A program made the translations under genes and the position numbers. The notes beneath the pieces are model-generated. The model was not told the origin of the DNA. It saw only the letters and a program-made list of their open reading frames with translations, and ran no database searches. Of a stretch of 35,384 nt of DNA, positions 22,654 to 31,679 are shown in pieces. This DNA comes from Prevotella sp. Its GTDB lineage: Bacteria > Bacteroidota > Bacteroidia > Bacteroidales > Bacteroidaceae. Position 1 is the first letter of the stretch, and every line of letters begins with the position of its first letter. The stretch is taken from contig JAFRRN010000028.1 in assembly GCA_017428055.1 (NCBI GenBank), positions 1 through 35,384 on the forward strand, in the 5' to 3' direction.

Positions 22654-24170
22654 AACAACTTCTAACCATCTTTCTATTATCCATTGCCATATACGCTACC
22701 GCCGGGGAAATCATCGTACACGAAGGAGAAAGCATTCACGATGCCCTGCGCCAAGCCCGCGAATGGCGACGTACCAACGACCCTCGTTGTCAGGGTGGCA
22801 TCAGCATTATTATTGAGGCAGGGCGCTATTATATGAACGAACCGCTATTCCTGCGTCCGGAGGACAGCGGCACCAAGGAGTCGCCGCTCACTATCCGTGG
22901 CATTGGAGAGAATCACACGAGCGTCATCTATGGTGATAACCGACAGCAACACACACAGCTTTGGCCAAAGGAGGGTATGGAGCGTATGATAGACTTCAAC
23001 AAGGAGGAACGCGTCATTACCATCCCTACTCCACCGGACTCCGTGCTTTTATATTTTGCCTCGAAGAAGACCACGCTCGAAATGGTAGTACACCAACGAT
23101 GGGCCATCGCCATTCTGCGTGTCAAGAATATGCAGGTACACGGTGATTCCACCATCGTATCGTTTATGGAACCCGAGAGTCGACTGGAGTTCGAGCATCC
23201 GTGGCCGCAGCCTGTCATTGATGGCGAGAAAGGCAATAGCAGTTTTCTGCTACGCACCACCGAACAACATGACGGCATCGAACAGCTGGTTATCGTTGAC
23301 GGTGCCAACTATGTGCGTTTCGAAGGAATAACTATAGATAAAACATGCTGGAATCGTCCGCTACATAAAGGTCACGTCACCCTGCAGGGCGGCATGCCCC
23401 TCGTTGACGCCTACAAGTTGAAAGAAAATCCCGGGTTGCCTTGGGATGAGGGGCTGGAGAATCAGGCATGGATAGAACGGCCCGTCAGTGCTGTTACTGT
23501 GCGCAATGCCCATCACATAGAATTTTATTCGGTGTTGTTCCAAAATCTGGCCGCCACAGCCTTGGACTTTGTCGATAACATCAGAGACTGTAAGGTACAG
23601 AAATGTACCTTCGGAAATATTGGTGGCACAGCCATCATGGGCGGTTCCTTTGCAGAGAGTCCTCGTGAGGTACACCGTCCCTACACCAACTTGGCCGAGC
23701 GTTGCCAACGGCTGACCATCACTGAAAACTTCATCGTCGATGCTGCCAACGAGGACTGGGGAGCCGTCGCCATCGCGTTAGGGTACGTGCGCCACTGCAC
23801 CGTCAGCAAAAACTACGTGACCCGTGTCAACTATTCCGGCATCTGCATCGGCTGGGGATGGACACCCCTTGATACGGGTATGGAGAACAACCACATCGTG
23901 GGCAATAAAGTCAGCCACTATGCCCGTCAACTGTACGATGCCGGAGGTATCTATACGCTGTCGAACCAGCCCAACTCCAGCATCAAGGGCAACGAAATAT
24001 CGCAACCCTCCTCTGCACCATACGCCACAAACGACCGTGGGTTCTGCATCTATCTCGATGCCCGCACCGATGGCTTTACAATAGAGAATAATACAACTGA
24101 AGACAGAATGATTCGTCGTGAAGAAATCGGAGATAATCATCCTGGGCCAAACCTCATTTTCAAGCAATGA
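22650..24170 (+). CDS. Exported right-handed parallel beta-helix protein (possible GH141-like glycosidase)
   Basis: A 506-residue protein with a signal peptide (MKQLLTIFLLSIAIYATAG) and a long parallel beta-helix: repeated turns such as VRFEGITIDKTCWNRP, HIEFYSVLFQNLAATALDF, LTITENFIVDAANEDWGAVAI, CTVSKNYVTRVNYSGICIGWGWT and GIYTLSNQPNSSIKGNEI. The GICIGWGW and AGGIYTLSNQP turns resemble beta-helix glycosidases such as GH141, whose members include fucosidases acting on pectin; this would fit the isomerase and lyase in the operon, but family assignment is inference. Starts with a 4-base overlap with the preceding gene and ends with a 4-base overlap with the GH31 gene. Confidence 0.82.
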   Translation: MKQLLTIFLLSIAIYATAGEIIVHEGESIHDALRQAREWRRTNDPRCQGGISIIIEAGRYYMNEPLFLRPEDSGTKESPLTIRGIGENHTSVIYGDNRQQHTQLWPKEGMERMIDFNKEERVITIPTPPDSVLLYFASKKTTLEMVVHQRWAIAILRVKNMQVHGDSTIVSFMEPESRLEFEHPWPQPVIDGEKGNSSFLLRTTEQHDGIEQLVIVDGANYVRFEGITIDKTCWNRPLHKGHVTLQGGMPLVDAYKLKENPGLPWDEGLENQAWIERPVSAVTVRNAHHIEFYSVLFQNLAATALDFVDNIRDCKVQKCTFGNIGGTAIMGGSFAESPREVHRPYTNLAERCQRLTITENFIVDAANEDWGAVAIALGYVRHCTVSKNYVTRVNYSGICIGWGWTPLDTGMENNHIVGNKVSHYARQLYDAGGIYTLSNQPNSSIKGNEISQPSSAPYATNDRGFCIYLDARTDGFTIENNTTEDRMIRREEIGDNHPGPNLIFKQ

Positions 24171-26410
24171 AACAAACCAACTACCACCTATTCGACTTCA
24201 TGGACTTCGACCCGTCATTACAACGGGAAGAGTCACTGTGGAAAGCCTACGCTCCCACCCATATCCAAGAGAAGGACGGAGATGTCATCATCACCATTCC
24301 GTATCAGAAACAGAAACACCAAGAGGACATGGCTCCCGATACGGATGCCCCACAACAATCTTTCGACTTGGTTGTCCGTGCCTACCAACCCAATATCTTG
24401 CGCATCTTCACCACCATGGTTGGCGACCCAATGCCAGAAGAAGATGACATGTTGCAAATGAAAGTCTCCCCCATCGCCCTTCACATTGACGGAACAGACA
24501 TCCTTGACGCAAACGGGAAGAAACGGGGTAGTATAGACCTACACCCCACCAACCTCGACCATTGGAGTGACCTACTGCCCGCACCGCAACCCGCGCCATT
24601 CATCACGTTCTATCCCGATGGCAATGAGGGTAAGCCTATCACTTTGAGCGACGACCATTTCTCGCCCCCACGCTACGATGCCCTACCCCTCGGTTATGTT
24701 TGTTGTAGCAATGCCACAACAAACGGGACGGAACGGGCGACCATCTCCTTCCAATGCAATGCCGACGAGTGCTTCGTTGGCACGGGCGAGCGATTCCGCA
24801 AGATGGATCTGAGCGGGCAGACATTCCAGATGAAGAACCAAGACGGGCAAGGCGTGAACAACCGCCGTTGCTACAAGAACATCCCCTTCTACCTGTCAAG
24901 CCGCATGTATGGTGCCTATTTCCATACCAGCGACTATTGCAAGCTATCACTCGCTGACCATTCCACCCGCTCCGTACAATTCCTCAACGACCGAGCCACC
25001 ATCGACGTGTTCCTGATTGGCGGCGACTCGCCCGAACAAATATTAAGGGGCTACCGCATGATTACTGGCTTCCCCTCCATGCCTCCTTTATGGTCTTTTG
25101 GTATATGGATGAGCCGCATGACCTATTTCTCCGCCGATGAAGTCAACGAAATCTGCGACCGCCTACGTGATGAGCATTATCCCTGCGACGTGATACACCT
25201 CGACACGGGGTGGTTTCGCACCGACTGGCTGTGCGAATGGAAATTCAATCCCGAGCGTTTCCCCGACCCGAAAGGCTTTATCCAACGTCTCAAAGACAAA
25301 GGCTTCCGCGTCTCGCTTTGGCAGTTGCCTTACGTGGCAAAGGGAGCGGAGCAACTCGAAGAGGCGAAAGCCCACCGTTACATTGGTCCATTGTTAAAAG
25401 AACAAGCATCAGAAGGCTCCAACTTCTCCGCCCTCGACTATGCGGGAACGATTGACTTTACCTATGACAAGGCGGTGGAATGGTACAAGAACAAGCTCCT
25501 CAAGCCCTTGCTTGATATGGGAGTGACATGTATCAAGACTGACTTCGGCGAGAACATCCACCTCGATGCCGTCTATGAAGGCATGACTCCCGAGCGACTG
25601 AACAACCTCTATGCCCTGCTCTATCAACAAGCGGCATACGACATCACCAAGGAAGTGACAGGCGACGGCATCATCTGGGCCCGCGCGGCTTGGGCGGGAT
25701 GCCAGCGTTTCCCCCTCCATTGGGGCGGCGACAGTGCCAGTTCGTGGGACGGCATGGCAGGGTCGTTGAAAGGCGGTTTACATTTTGGGTTGAGTGGTTT
25801 TGCCTTCTGGAGCCATGATGTGCCAGGGTTCCATTCCCTCCCCGACTTCATGAACTCGCCTTTAGACGAGAATGTGTATGTCAGATGGACACAATTTGGT
25901 GTGTTCACCTCCCATATCCGTTACCACGGCACATGCAAGCGCGAGCCGTGGCACTATCCATCGATTGCGCCGATTGTCAAGAAATGGTGGAACTTACGTT
26001 ATCGTCTCATCCCCTATATCATCGAACAAAGCGAGAAGGCTTGCCATAACGGACTGCCCATCGTACAAGCCCTGCTCATCCATCATCCACACGACCGCCA
26101 ATGTTGGCACATCGACGATGAATATTACTTCGGCAGCAACTTCCTCGTATGTCCCGTGATGAACGACCAAGGAATACGCGACATCTATCTCCCCGAAGGC
26201 GAATGGGTCCACTTCTTCACGGGAGAGAGGATGACGGGAGGCAAATGGCACTACGGTATAGTGACACCTCTCGACCTCATGCCCGTATTTGTACGCCCAG
26301 GAACAACCATCAAGATCTACCCCGAAGACGTGGACTGCACCGACGACATGGATCTCTCGAAAGCTATCAACCTCGATATTACTGACAACTATAAAGGCTA
26401 TAACCTATGA
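24167..26410 (+). CDS. GH31 family glycosidase (alpha-xylosidase-like)
   Basis: A 747-residue retaining alpha-glycosidase of family GH31. The catalytic nucleophile is D459 in CIKTDFGE, the form of the motif typical for YicI-like alpha-xylosidases, and the acid/base is probably D522 in HWGGDSASSWDGM. Other family elements are PPLWSFGIWMSRMTYF, VIHLDTGWFRTDW and the C-terminal SNFLVCPVMNDQG. No signal peptide is apparent (MKQTNYHLFDFMDFDP), so it is probably cytoplasmic or periplasm-facing only if exported otherwise. It would remove alpha-xylose or alpha-glucose residues from imported oligosaccharides. Overlaps the genes on both sides by 4 bases. Confidence 0.92.
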   Translation: MKQTNYHLFDFMDFDPSLQREESLWKAYAPTHIQEKDGDVIITIPYQKQKHQEDMAPDTDAPQQSFDLVVRAYQPNILRIFTTMVGDPMPEEDDMLQMKVSPIALHIDGTDILDANGKKRGSIDLHPTNLDHWSDLLPAPQPAPFITFYPDGNEGKPITLSDDHFSPPRYDALPLGYVCCSNATTNGTERATISFQCNADECFVGTGERFRKMDLSGQTFQMKNQDGQGVNNRRCYKNIPFYLSSRMYGAYFHTSDYCKLSLADHSTRSVQFLNDRATIDVFLIGGDSPEQILRGYRMITGFPSMPPLWSFGIWMSRMTYFSADEVNEICDRLRDEHYPCDVIHLDTGWFRTDWLCEWKFNPERFPDPKGFIQRLKDKGFRVSLWQLPYVAKGAEQLEEAKAHRYIGPLLKEQASEGSNFSALDYAGTIDFTYDKAVEWYKNKLLKPLLDMGVTCIKTDFGENIHLDAVYEGMTPERLNNLYALLYQQAAYDITKEVTGDGIIWARAAWAGCQRFPLHWGGDSASSWDGMAGSLKGGLHFGLSGFAFWSHDVPGFHSLPDFMNSPLDENVYVRWTQFGVFTSHIRYHGTCKREPWHYPSIAPIVKKWWNLRYRLIPYIIEQSEKACHNGLPIVQALLIHHPHDRQCWHIDDEYYFGSNFLVCPVMNDQGIRDIYLPEGEWVHFFTGERMTGGKWHYGIVTPLDLMPVFVRPGTTIKIYPEDVDCTDDMDLSKAINLDITDNYKGYNL

Positions 26411-27960
26411 ACACCCATTACATGCAGGGCCTCGACTGGTTCATCCTCATCACGTATTTCATCATCCTGCTCGCCATCGGCATCTGGGCAAGCACGAAAA
26501 GGAAAAAGGAAAGCAGCCTCTTCCTTGCCGAACACTCCTTGAGATGGCACCACATCGGCTTTTCCATGTGGGGCACCAACGTCGGACCGTCCATGCTCAT
26601 CGCCAGCGCGAGTGCGGGCTTCACCACGGGCATCGTGTCGGGCAACTACGCTTGGTACGCCTTCGTGTTCATCGCCATGCTCGCCTTCGTGTTCGCCCCG
26701 CGCTATCTCGGTGCCAACGTCCACACGCTCCCCGAATTCATGGGGTTGCGCTTCGGGCAGTCCACACGCAACATCCTCGCATGGTACACCATCGTCACCA
26801 TCGTCATCTCGTGGCTCGCACTCACGCTCTTTGCAGGAGGCATCCTCATCCGGCAGGTCTTCGACTTCCCCATGTGGCTCTCTGCCCTCATCCTACTCAT
26901 CATCTCGGCATTCTTCACGATGATGGGTGGGCTGAAAGCCGTGGCTTATACCAATGTCTACCAGATGATCTTGCTGATCATCGTGTCCGCCACGCTCACC
27001 ATCGTCGGCATCCATCACGTGGGGGGTATATCTGCTTTGGTGGAGCGGGTGCCATCAGATTATTGGATTCTCTTCAAGCCCAACACCGACGAGGCATTCC
27101 CTTGGCTCCCCATCATCTTGGGCTATCCCGTCATGGGCGTGTGGTTTTGGTGTACCGACCAGTCGATGGTGCAACCCGTCTTGGCGGCTCGCAGCCTGAA
27201 GGAAGGACAACTCGGCACCAACTTCACGGGGTGGCTGAAGATTCTTGACGTACCTCTCTACATTCTCCCAGGCTTCATCTGCTTTGCCCTGTTCCCCACC
27301 TTGGCAAACCCTGATGAGGCCTATCTCACGATGGTGGAAAACCTCTTCCCCGTGGGAATGGTAGGACTGGTGTTCGCCGTCCTTACGGCCTGCCTCGTCT
27401 CCACCATCGGTTCGGCGTTGAATGCGTTGAGTACGGTGTTCACGATGGATATCTATGTCAAGAAGTTCAAGCCCGATGCCACGCAGCGGCACATCAATTA
27501 CGTGGGACGAATCGTGACAGTCGTCGGGGCAATCTTGGCCATCATACTCACCATCGCCATCGACAGCATCAAGGGTCTCAACCTCTTCAACGTGTTCCAG
27601 TCGGTCTTGGGATTCATCGCACCGCCCATGACCGCCGTCTTCCTGCTCGGCGTGTTCTGGAAACGGACAACGACCCGTGCCGCCAACCTGGCATTGACCG
27701 TTGGCACGGCATTCTGTCTCATCGTCGGTATCCTATATCTGTGGGGACCGAAGAGCGAACTATGGCCTCATTTCATGATGCTCTCCTTCTGCCTCTTCGT
27801 CATCCTCGCCCTCATGATGGTTGTCGTATCCTTGGCTGACAGGCACGGTGAATGCCACGACATCCCCGCTCCCATCCGCGAAAGCCATTCCGTCAAGGTC
27901 ATCGCCTTATGGGTAGCCCTCTTCCTATGTATGATTGGACTATACATATTCTTCAACTAA
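26407..27960 (+). CDS. Sodium/solute symporter (SSS family)
   Basis: A 517-residue inner-membrane transporter of the sodium:solute symporter family with about 13-14 hydrophobic helices. The family is recognised by MQGLDWFILITYFIILLAIG at the start, the region HHIGFSMWGTNVGPSMLIASASAGF, GGLKAVAYTNVYQM and GLVFAVLTACLVSTIGSALNALSTVFTMDIY (pieces). In carbohydrate loci such SGLT-like proteins import monosaccharides with Na+. It overlaps the GH31 gene by 4 bases, so its cargo is probably the sugar released there. No SusC/SusD-like gene is in the operon, so outer-membrane uptake must be provided otherwise. Confidence 0.93.
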   Translation: MNTHYMQGLDWFILITYFIILLAIGIWASTKRKKESSLFLAEHSLRWHHIGFSMWGTNVGPSMLIASASAGFTTGIVSGNYAWYAFVFIAMLAFVFAPRYLGANVHTLPEFMGLRFGQSTRNILAWYTIVTIVISWLALTLFAGGILIRQVFDFPMWLSALILLIISAFFTMMGGLKAVAYTNVYQMILLIIVSATLTIVGIHHVGGISALVERVPSDYWILFKPNTDEAFPWLPIILGYPVMGVWFWCTDQSMVQPVLAARSLKEGQLGTNFTGWLKILDVPLYILPGFICFALFPTLANPDEAYLTMVENLFPVGMVGLVFAVLTACLVSTIGSALNALSTVFTMDIYVKKFKPDATQRHINYVGRIVTVVGAILAIILTIAIDSIKGLNLFNVFQSVLGFIAPPMTAVFLLGVFWKRTTTRAANLALTVGTAFCLIVGILYLWGPKSELWPHFMMLSFCLFVILALMMVVVSLADRHGECHDIPAPIRESHSVKVIALWVALFLCMIGLYIFFN

Positions 27961-27980
27961 CAACCAAAAACACAATTGAC

Positions 27981-28808
27981 ATGAAAACAAAAACGACATC
28001 CAAGATTGCCTTCTTCGTCACCTTCCTCGCCATGACGACCATGGTCGCCTGCCATACAAAGCAGGGAAACCTGAGCGTAAAGGATGATGAAGCCCTCGTC
28101 ACCGATTCCATCGCCCTCATCCAAGAGGACAGTATCGCCGAAGTGGACATCATCCTGGACTATCCCACCATGGGCAGCAAACCCCTCATCGACTCATTGC
28201 GCCGATTCTTGGCAACGACTTTGGGCGTAGACACCTTGTATGCGGATAGCCCCGACTCCCTCCTCCACCACGCCCTCCAGCTTGGTTATGACGAGATGAA
28301 GGCGGAATATGACGACATACGGACATACCGCGAGGGCGAGCTACCCACCATGGGATATTCCTATCATATCAAGAAGGATGCGGAGACCAACCGCTACGTA
28401 ACCTACATCGTGGCGTATTACGAATATCGAGGAGGGGCACACGGCGGCACCGTCATCTGGGGAAACACGTTCCGCAAGGACGATGGAAGAAGCTTGGGGT
28501 GGAATATGCTGGCCAATACCGACAGCAAGGAGTTCCAACAACTCATCAAGGATGGTATTCGAAGCTATTTCCATGCGAACGACAGCACCATCATCACCGA
28601 TGACCAACTGAAGGATATGCTCCTCATAGAGGCAGACATCGACCACCTACCCTTGCCGCAATTTGCACCTTACCTGACAGACCAAGGCATGTCATTCACC
28701 TATCAGCAATATGAGATTGCGGCATACGCCATGGGGCTGCCCTCATTCATCATTCCATACGACAAACTCAAGCCTTTCCTCACGCAAGAGGCATCGACCC
28801 TGTTTTAG
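27981..28808 (+). CDS. DUF3298-type lipoprotein
   Basis: A 275-residue lipoprotein: MKTKTTSKIAFFVTFLAMTTMVAC has a lipobox ending at Cys24. The C-terminal part (YEIAAYAMGLPSFIIPYDKLKPFL) is the conserved end of the DUF3298/RsiV-like domain (compare the anti-sigma factor RsiV, which binds lysozyme); a region RYVTYIVAYYEYRGGAHGGT before it is also typical. It starts 20 bases after the symporter gene with ATG 27981 and may be its operon partner, though its function need not be related. No sigma factor gene is nearby, so an anti-sigma role is not supported. Confidence 0.82.
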   Translation: MKTKTTSKIAFFVTFLAMTTMVACHTKQGNLSVKDDEALVTDSIALIQEDSIAEVDIILDYPTMGSKPLIDSLRRFLATTLGVDTLYADSPDSLLHHALQLGYDEMKAEYDDIRTYREGELPTMGYSYHIKKDAETNRYVTYIVAYYEYRGGAHGGTVIWGNTFRKDDGRSLGWNMLANTDSKEFQQLIKDGIRSYFHANDSTIITDDQLKDMLLIEADIDHLPLPQFAPYLTDQGMSFTYQQYEIAAYAMGLPSFIIPYDKLKPFLTQEASTLF

Positions 28809-28850
28809 GCATATAAGACAAGCGGTTGCATCCATCAAACAACATCACAC

Positions 28851-29303
28851 ATGACAAGCAACAACCAGAACATACGGATTATCCATGGGGAATTCGTCCA
28901 ACGGCTCAACCTACAATATGCCCCGGGCATCAAGGCGGGGTTTCCCTCCCCCGCAGACGACTACCACCACGGCAGCTTAGACTTCAACCGCGACCTCATC
29001 CGGCACCCCGAGTCCACCTTCTATGGGCGCGTGGATGGCGACTCGATGATTGAGGCGGGCATCAGCGATGGCGACATCGCCGTCATCGACCGCTCCATCG
29101 AGGCATCCAGTGGCGACATCGTGGTGGCATACGTCAACGAGGAGTTCACCATCAAGTACCTTGACCTCTCACACAAAGACGAGGGTTATATCGAATTGCG
29201 GCCCGCCAACCCCCGTTATCATCCCATCCGCATCGATGCCAATGACGACTTCGAGGTGTGGGGAGTCGTGGTTTGGACTATCAAGAACTGGAAACAAGCA
29301 TAG
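28851..29303 (+). CDS. umuD: UmuD-like SOS mutagenesis protease subunit
   Basis: A 150-residue S24-family autoprotease, partner of the Y-family polymerase encoded next. The cleavage site A29-G30 lies in KAGFPSPADD, the catalytic serine is S65 in GRVDGDSMIEAG, and the general-base lysine is K102 in FTIKYL: the complete UmuD set. After RecA-stimulated self-cleavage, UmuD' activates UmuC. The start at 28851 leaves a 28-residue N-terminal arm, as in UmuD. A 42-base gap separates it from the DUF3298 gene; no SOS box of the E. coli kind was recognised. UmuC begins 3 bases after its stop. Confidence 0.92.
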   Translation: MTSNNQNIRIIHGEFVQRLNLQYAPGIKAGFPSPADDYHHGSLDFNRDLIRHPESTFYGRVDGDSMIEAGISDGDIAVIDRSIEASSGDIVVAYVNEEFTIKYLDLSHKDEGYIELRPANPRYHPIRIDANDDFEVWGVVVWTIKNWKQA

Positions 29304-29306
29304 CCT

Positions 29307-30602
29307 GTGTACGCCATTGTAGACATCGACAACTGCTATGTCTCTTGCGAAAGGGTGTTTCGCCCCGACTTGAGAGACAAGCCCGTCGTGGTATTGAGCA
29401 ACAACGACGGTTGCGTGGTGGCGCGTTCCAACGAGGCGAAGCGCATGGGCATCAAGGCGGGAACACCCTACTACCAATTGGCAGAGCTGTTCCCCAACAA
29501 CAAGATTGTCGTATTCTCGTCCAACTATGAGCTATACGGCGAGCTGACGGCGCGAGTGGTGGACATCATCCGGCAGGAGTCGCCCGCCTATTTCAGGTAT
29601 AGCATCGACGAATGTTTTGTCTATTTCAATGGCATGGAAGACAAAGACCTCAAGGCTTGGGGCGAAAATCTGCACAAAAGGGTATACAAGAGCGTTGGCA
29701 TACCCATCAGCATCGGCATTGCAGCCAATAAGACGCTCGCCAAGATGGCAAGCCATTTCGCCAAGAAATACCCCGGTTATCGCCATTGCTGCGTCATCGA
29801 CAGCGAAGAGAAAAAGGTAAAGGCCCTACGCCTCTTCCCCATCGACGACGTGTGGGGCATCGGCAGAAAGTATGCCGCAAAATTGGATAAAATAGGCATA
29901 GTCACAGCATACGACTTTGCGACACATCATTGCGACTGGGTACGAACCACATTTAATAACATCGTCATCCACCGGACATGGCGGGAGTTGAATGGGGAAG
30001 ACTGCGTTCCCAACGAGGAGATGGCGAAGAAGAAGAGCATCTGTACCAGTCGCAGCTTCAATGGCATGGTGACAGACATCGAGACACTGCGCACACACGT
30101 TGCCAACTATGCCGCACGATGTGCCGAGAAGTTGCGGGCGCAAGGCACGGTGGCATCAGTGGTGGGCGTGTTCATCCACACCAACCCATTCCGTGAGGAC
30201 TTGCAGCAATATTGGAACTTCCAAGAAAAGAGGCTCATCACGCCGTCGAATGCCACCATCACCATTGTCCAGGCAGCCCATGAGGTGCTTGAAAGCATCT
30301 TCCAACCAGGCTACCGATACAAGAAAGCGGGCGTGATTGTCATGGGCATCGACCCGCACTCGCCCATCCAGGCCGACCTCTTCGACATCAACGCCGAACA
30401 ATTTGAGAAAATGAAACGCCTTGATGCCATCATCGACCGCATCAACAAGGTGAACGGCTCCGAGACCATCGTACTTGGGTCACAACAATACACGCAGAAA
30501 GACGGCAAGGGCAAAGCAAACGTCTTTGCCAACGCCATCAAGCACGACTACAAAAGCAAGAACCCCACCACCCGTTGGAGCGACATCATCCGCTTAAAGT
30601 AA
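29307..30602 (+). CDS. umuC: UmuC-like Y-family translesion DNA polymerase
   Basis: A 431-residue DNA polymerase V catalytic subunit that copies past lesions. The start is a GTG three bases after the umuD stop. Catalytic carboxylates are in VDIDNCYVSCERVF (D6, D8) and YSIDECFV; IGIAANKTLAKMASHFAK and VWGIGRKYAAKL (helix-hairpin-helix-like thumb) follow, then the little finger domain and the C-terminal tail (ADLFD, RWSDIIRLK) characteristic of UmuC rather than DinB. Length is normal. Co-transcribed with umuD. Confidence 0.95.
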   Translation: MYAIVDIDNCYVSCERVFRPDLRDKPVVVLSNNDGCVVARSNEAKRMGIKAGTPYYQLAELFPNNKIVVFSSNYELYGELTARVVDIIRQESPAYFRYSIDECFVYFNGMEDKDLKAWGENLHKRVYKSVGIPISIGIAANKTLAKMASHFAKKYPGYRHCCVIDSEEKKVKALRLFPIDDVWGIGRKYAAKLDKIGIVTAYDFATHHCDWVRTTFNNIVIHRTWRELNGEDCVPNEEMAKKKSICTSRSFNGMVTDIETLRTHVANYAARCAEKLRAQGTVASVVGVFIHTNPFREDLQQYWNFQEKRLITPSNATITIVQAAHEVLESIFQPGYRYKKAGVIVMGIDPHSPIQADLFDINAEQFEKMKRLDAIIDRINKVNGSETIVLGSQQYTQKDGKGKANVFANAIKHDYKSKNPTTRWSDIIRLK

Positions 30603-30673
30603 TCCCCTGACACATTCCCTTTGCCAAAGGCACACTCCCCGATAACGGGCAAAGAGGCATGGTTTCACTGCCA

Positions 30674-30719
30674 GAAAAAAATACATGCCACATATACGAA
30701 AAGTACATGCGGCATGTAT
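30674..30719 (-). terminator. Probable terminator for the minus-strand secreted protein gene
   Basis: ATACATGCC (30681-30689) and GGCATGTAT (30711-30719) form a 9-bp stem with a 21-base loop. Read on the minus strand, the stem is followed by a T run (the AAAAAAA of the plus strand). The loop is long, so this could also be a regulatory inverted repeat. Confidence 0.5.
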
Positions 30720-30733
30720 AAAATGCAAACCGA

Positions 30734-31537
30734 TTATTTGATAATTACTTTCTCGCCTCCGATGACATAGATGCCGCGTGGTAGTGCGTTGGCAGCATCC
30801 TTGGCATTGACACTCTCCTTGACCAAGTTGCCCTTGAGGTCATACACGTCAACCAAGGCATCGGCACTCTTCAACGCCTTCACGGCGGTCACGTCCGCCA
30901 TGCTTGCCACATGCTGGATTTGCAAGTCACTCACCTGGGCAGCCTGTCCCTCCATGGTAAAGCCGCAACGAGTGGGCAAGAAAGCCTTGTCGCCCTCCGT
31001 GCGGACGAGTACGCTTTCCAATATTTCGACATTCTGCTTGGCTGGAATGCCATAGCGACCATCTTGCAACACCATGTCCCAACTGCTCCCGAATGCCACA
31101 CGGTTGCCTGCATTGTCAGACATACGCACAGTCTTGAGGTTTGTGTCAATGGCCTCGGCATCGGCCGTAGTAACGCGAAGATACTGCGACTTGGGTGAGA
31201 AGACCAGGTAAGGCACACCGGCCTCGATGCCCTCGGCGGTGCAATCCATGAAATAGAGGTTGAGCGATGAGCCATTCTGGCCGATTCCCACGAATTTTTC
31301 CACCGTCACGCCGGATGCAGCCTTGGCAAGTTGCTCGGCATTAAGAGTCATGGGGAGACAAATGGTATTATAACCGGCATAGAGATAGCGGTGGATACGA
31401 ACCGTCTGTCCTTGCTCGTTCAAGGTTTCCACCTTCAACGATGACGAACTGGCATAGAGGTTTTTCACTTTGTTCTGTGCATGTGCTGGCATACACATCA
31501 TGGCAACAGCCACCAATACGAGCGTAAAATGTTTCAT
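30734..31537 (-). CDS. Secreted protein with T9SS-like C-terminal tail, function unknown
   Basis: A 267-residue exported protein: the signal peptide MKHFTLVLVAVAMMCMPAHAQ is clear. The middle (YLYAGYNTICLPMTLNAEQL, GIEAGVPYLVFSPKSQYL) resembles the repeats found in Bacteroidota surface proteins describing unknown beta-rich modules. The end VDVYDLKGNLVKE...LPRGIYVIGGEKVIIK has the YDLxGxxV...GIYVxxGxKVxxK pattern of short C-terminal tails linked to type IX secretion or surface anchoring. No enzyme motif is visible. Transcribed alone, converging on umuC. Confidence 0.78.
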   Translation of the reverse strand: MKHFTLVLVAVAMMCMPAHAQNKVKNLYASSSSLKVETLNEQGQTVRIHRYLYAGYNTICLPMTLNAEQLAKAASGVTVEKFVGIGQNGSSLNLYFMDCTAEGIEAGVPYLVFSPKSQYLRVTTADAEAIDTNLKTVRMSDNAGNRVAFGSSWDMVLQDGRYGIPAKQNVEILESVLVRTEGDKAFLPTRCGFTMEGQAAQVSDLQIQHVASMADVTAVKALKSADALVDVYDLKGNLVKESVNAKDAANALPRGIYVIGGEKVIIK

Positions 31538-31679
31538 AAGAATAATGTTTTAGGTTATCTGTTTTCGTTATTTGTTTTGCAATATTACAAAAAAAGTATA
31601 TTCATTCATCAGCTTTGCCATGTCATTTAATGTTTTTTAATATTTCGGATTTGGCACAATCGACAAAAGGGAATGGTTT

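Noticed and set aside
28809-28850. SOS box upstream of umuD
   Set aside because: No E. coli-type LexA site or convincing palindrome is present in the 42-base gap; Bacteroidota use different operators, if any.
30617-30655. CTTTGCC / GGGCAAAG inverted repeat after umuC as terminator
   Set aside because: Seven to eight pairs with a loop above 20 bases and no T run; weak.
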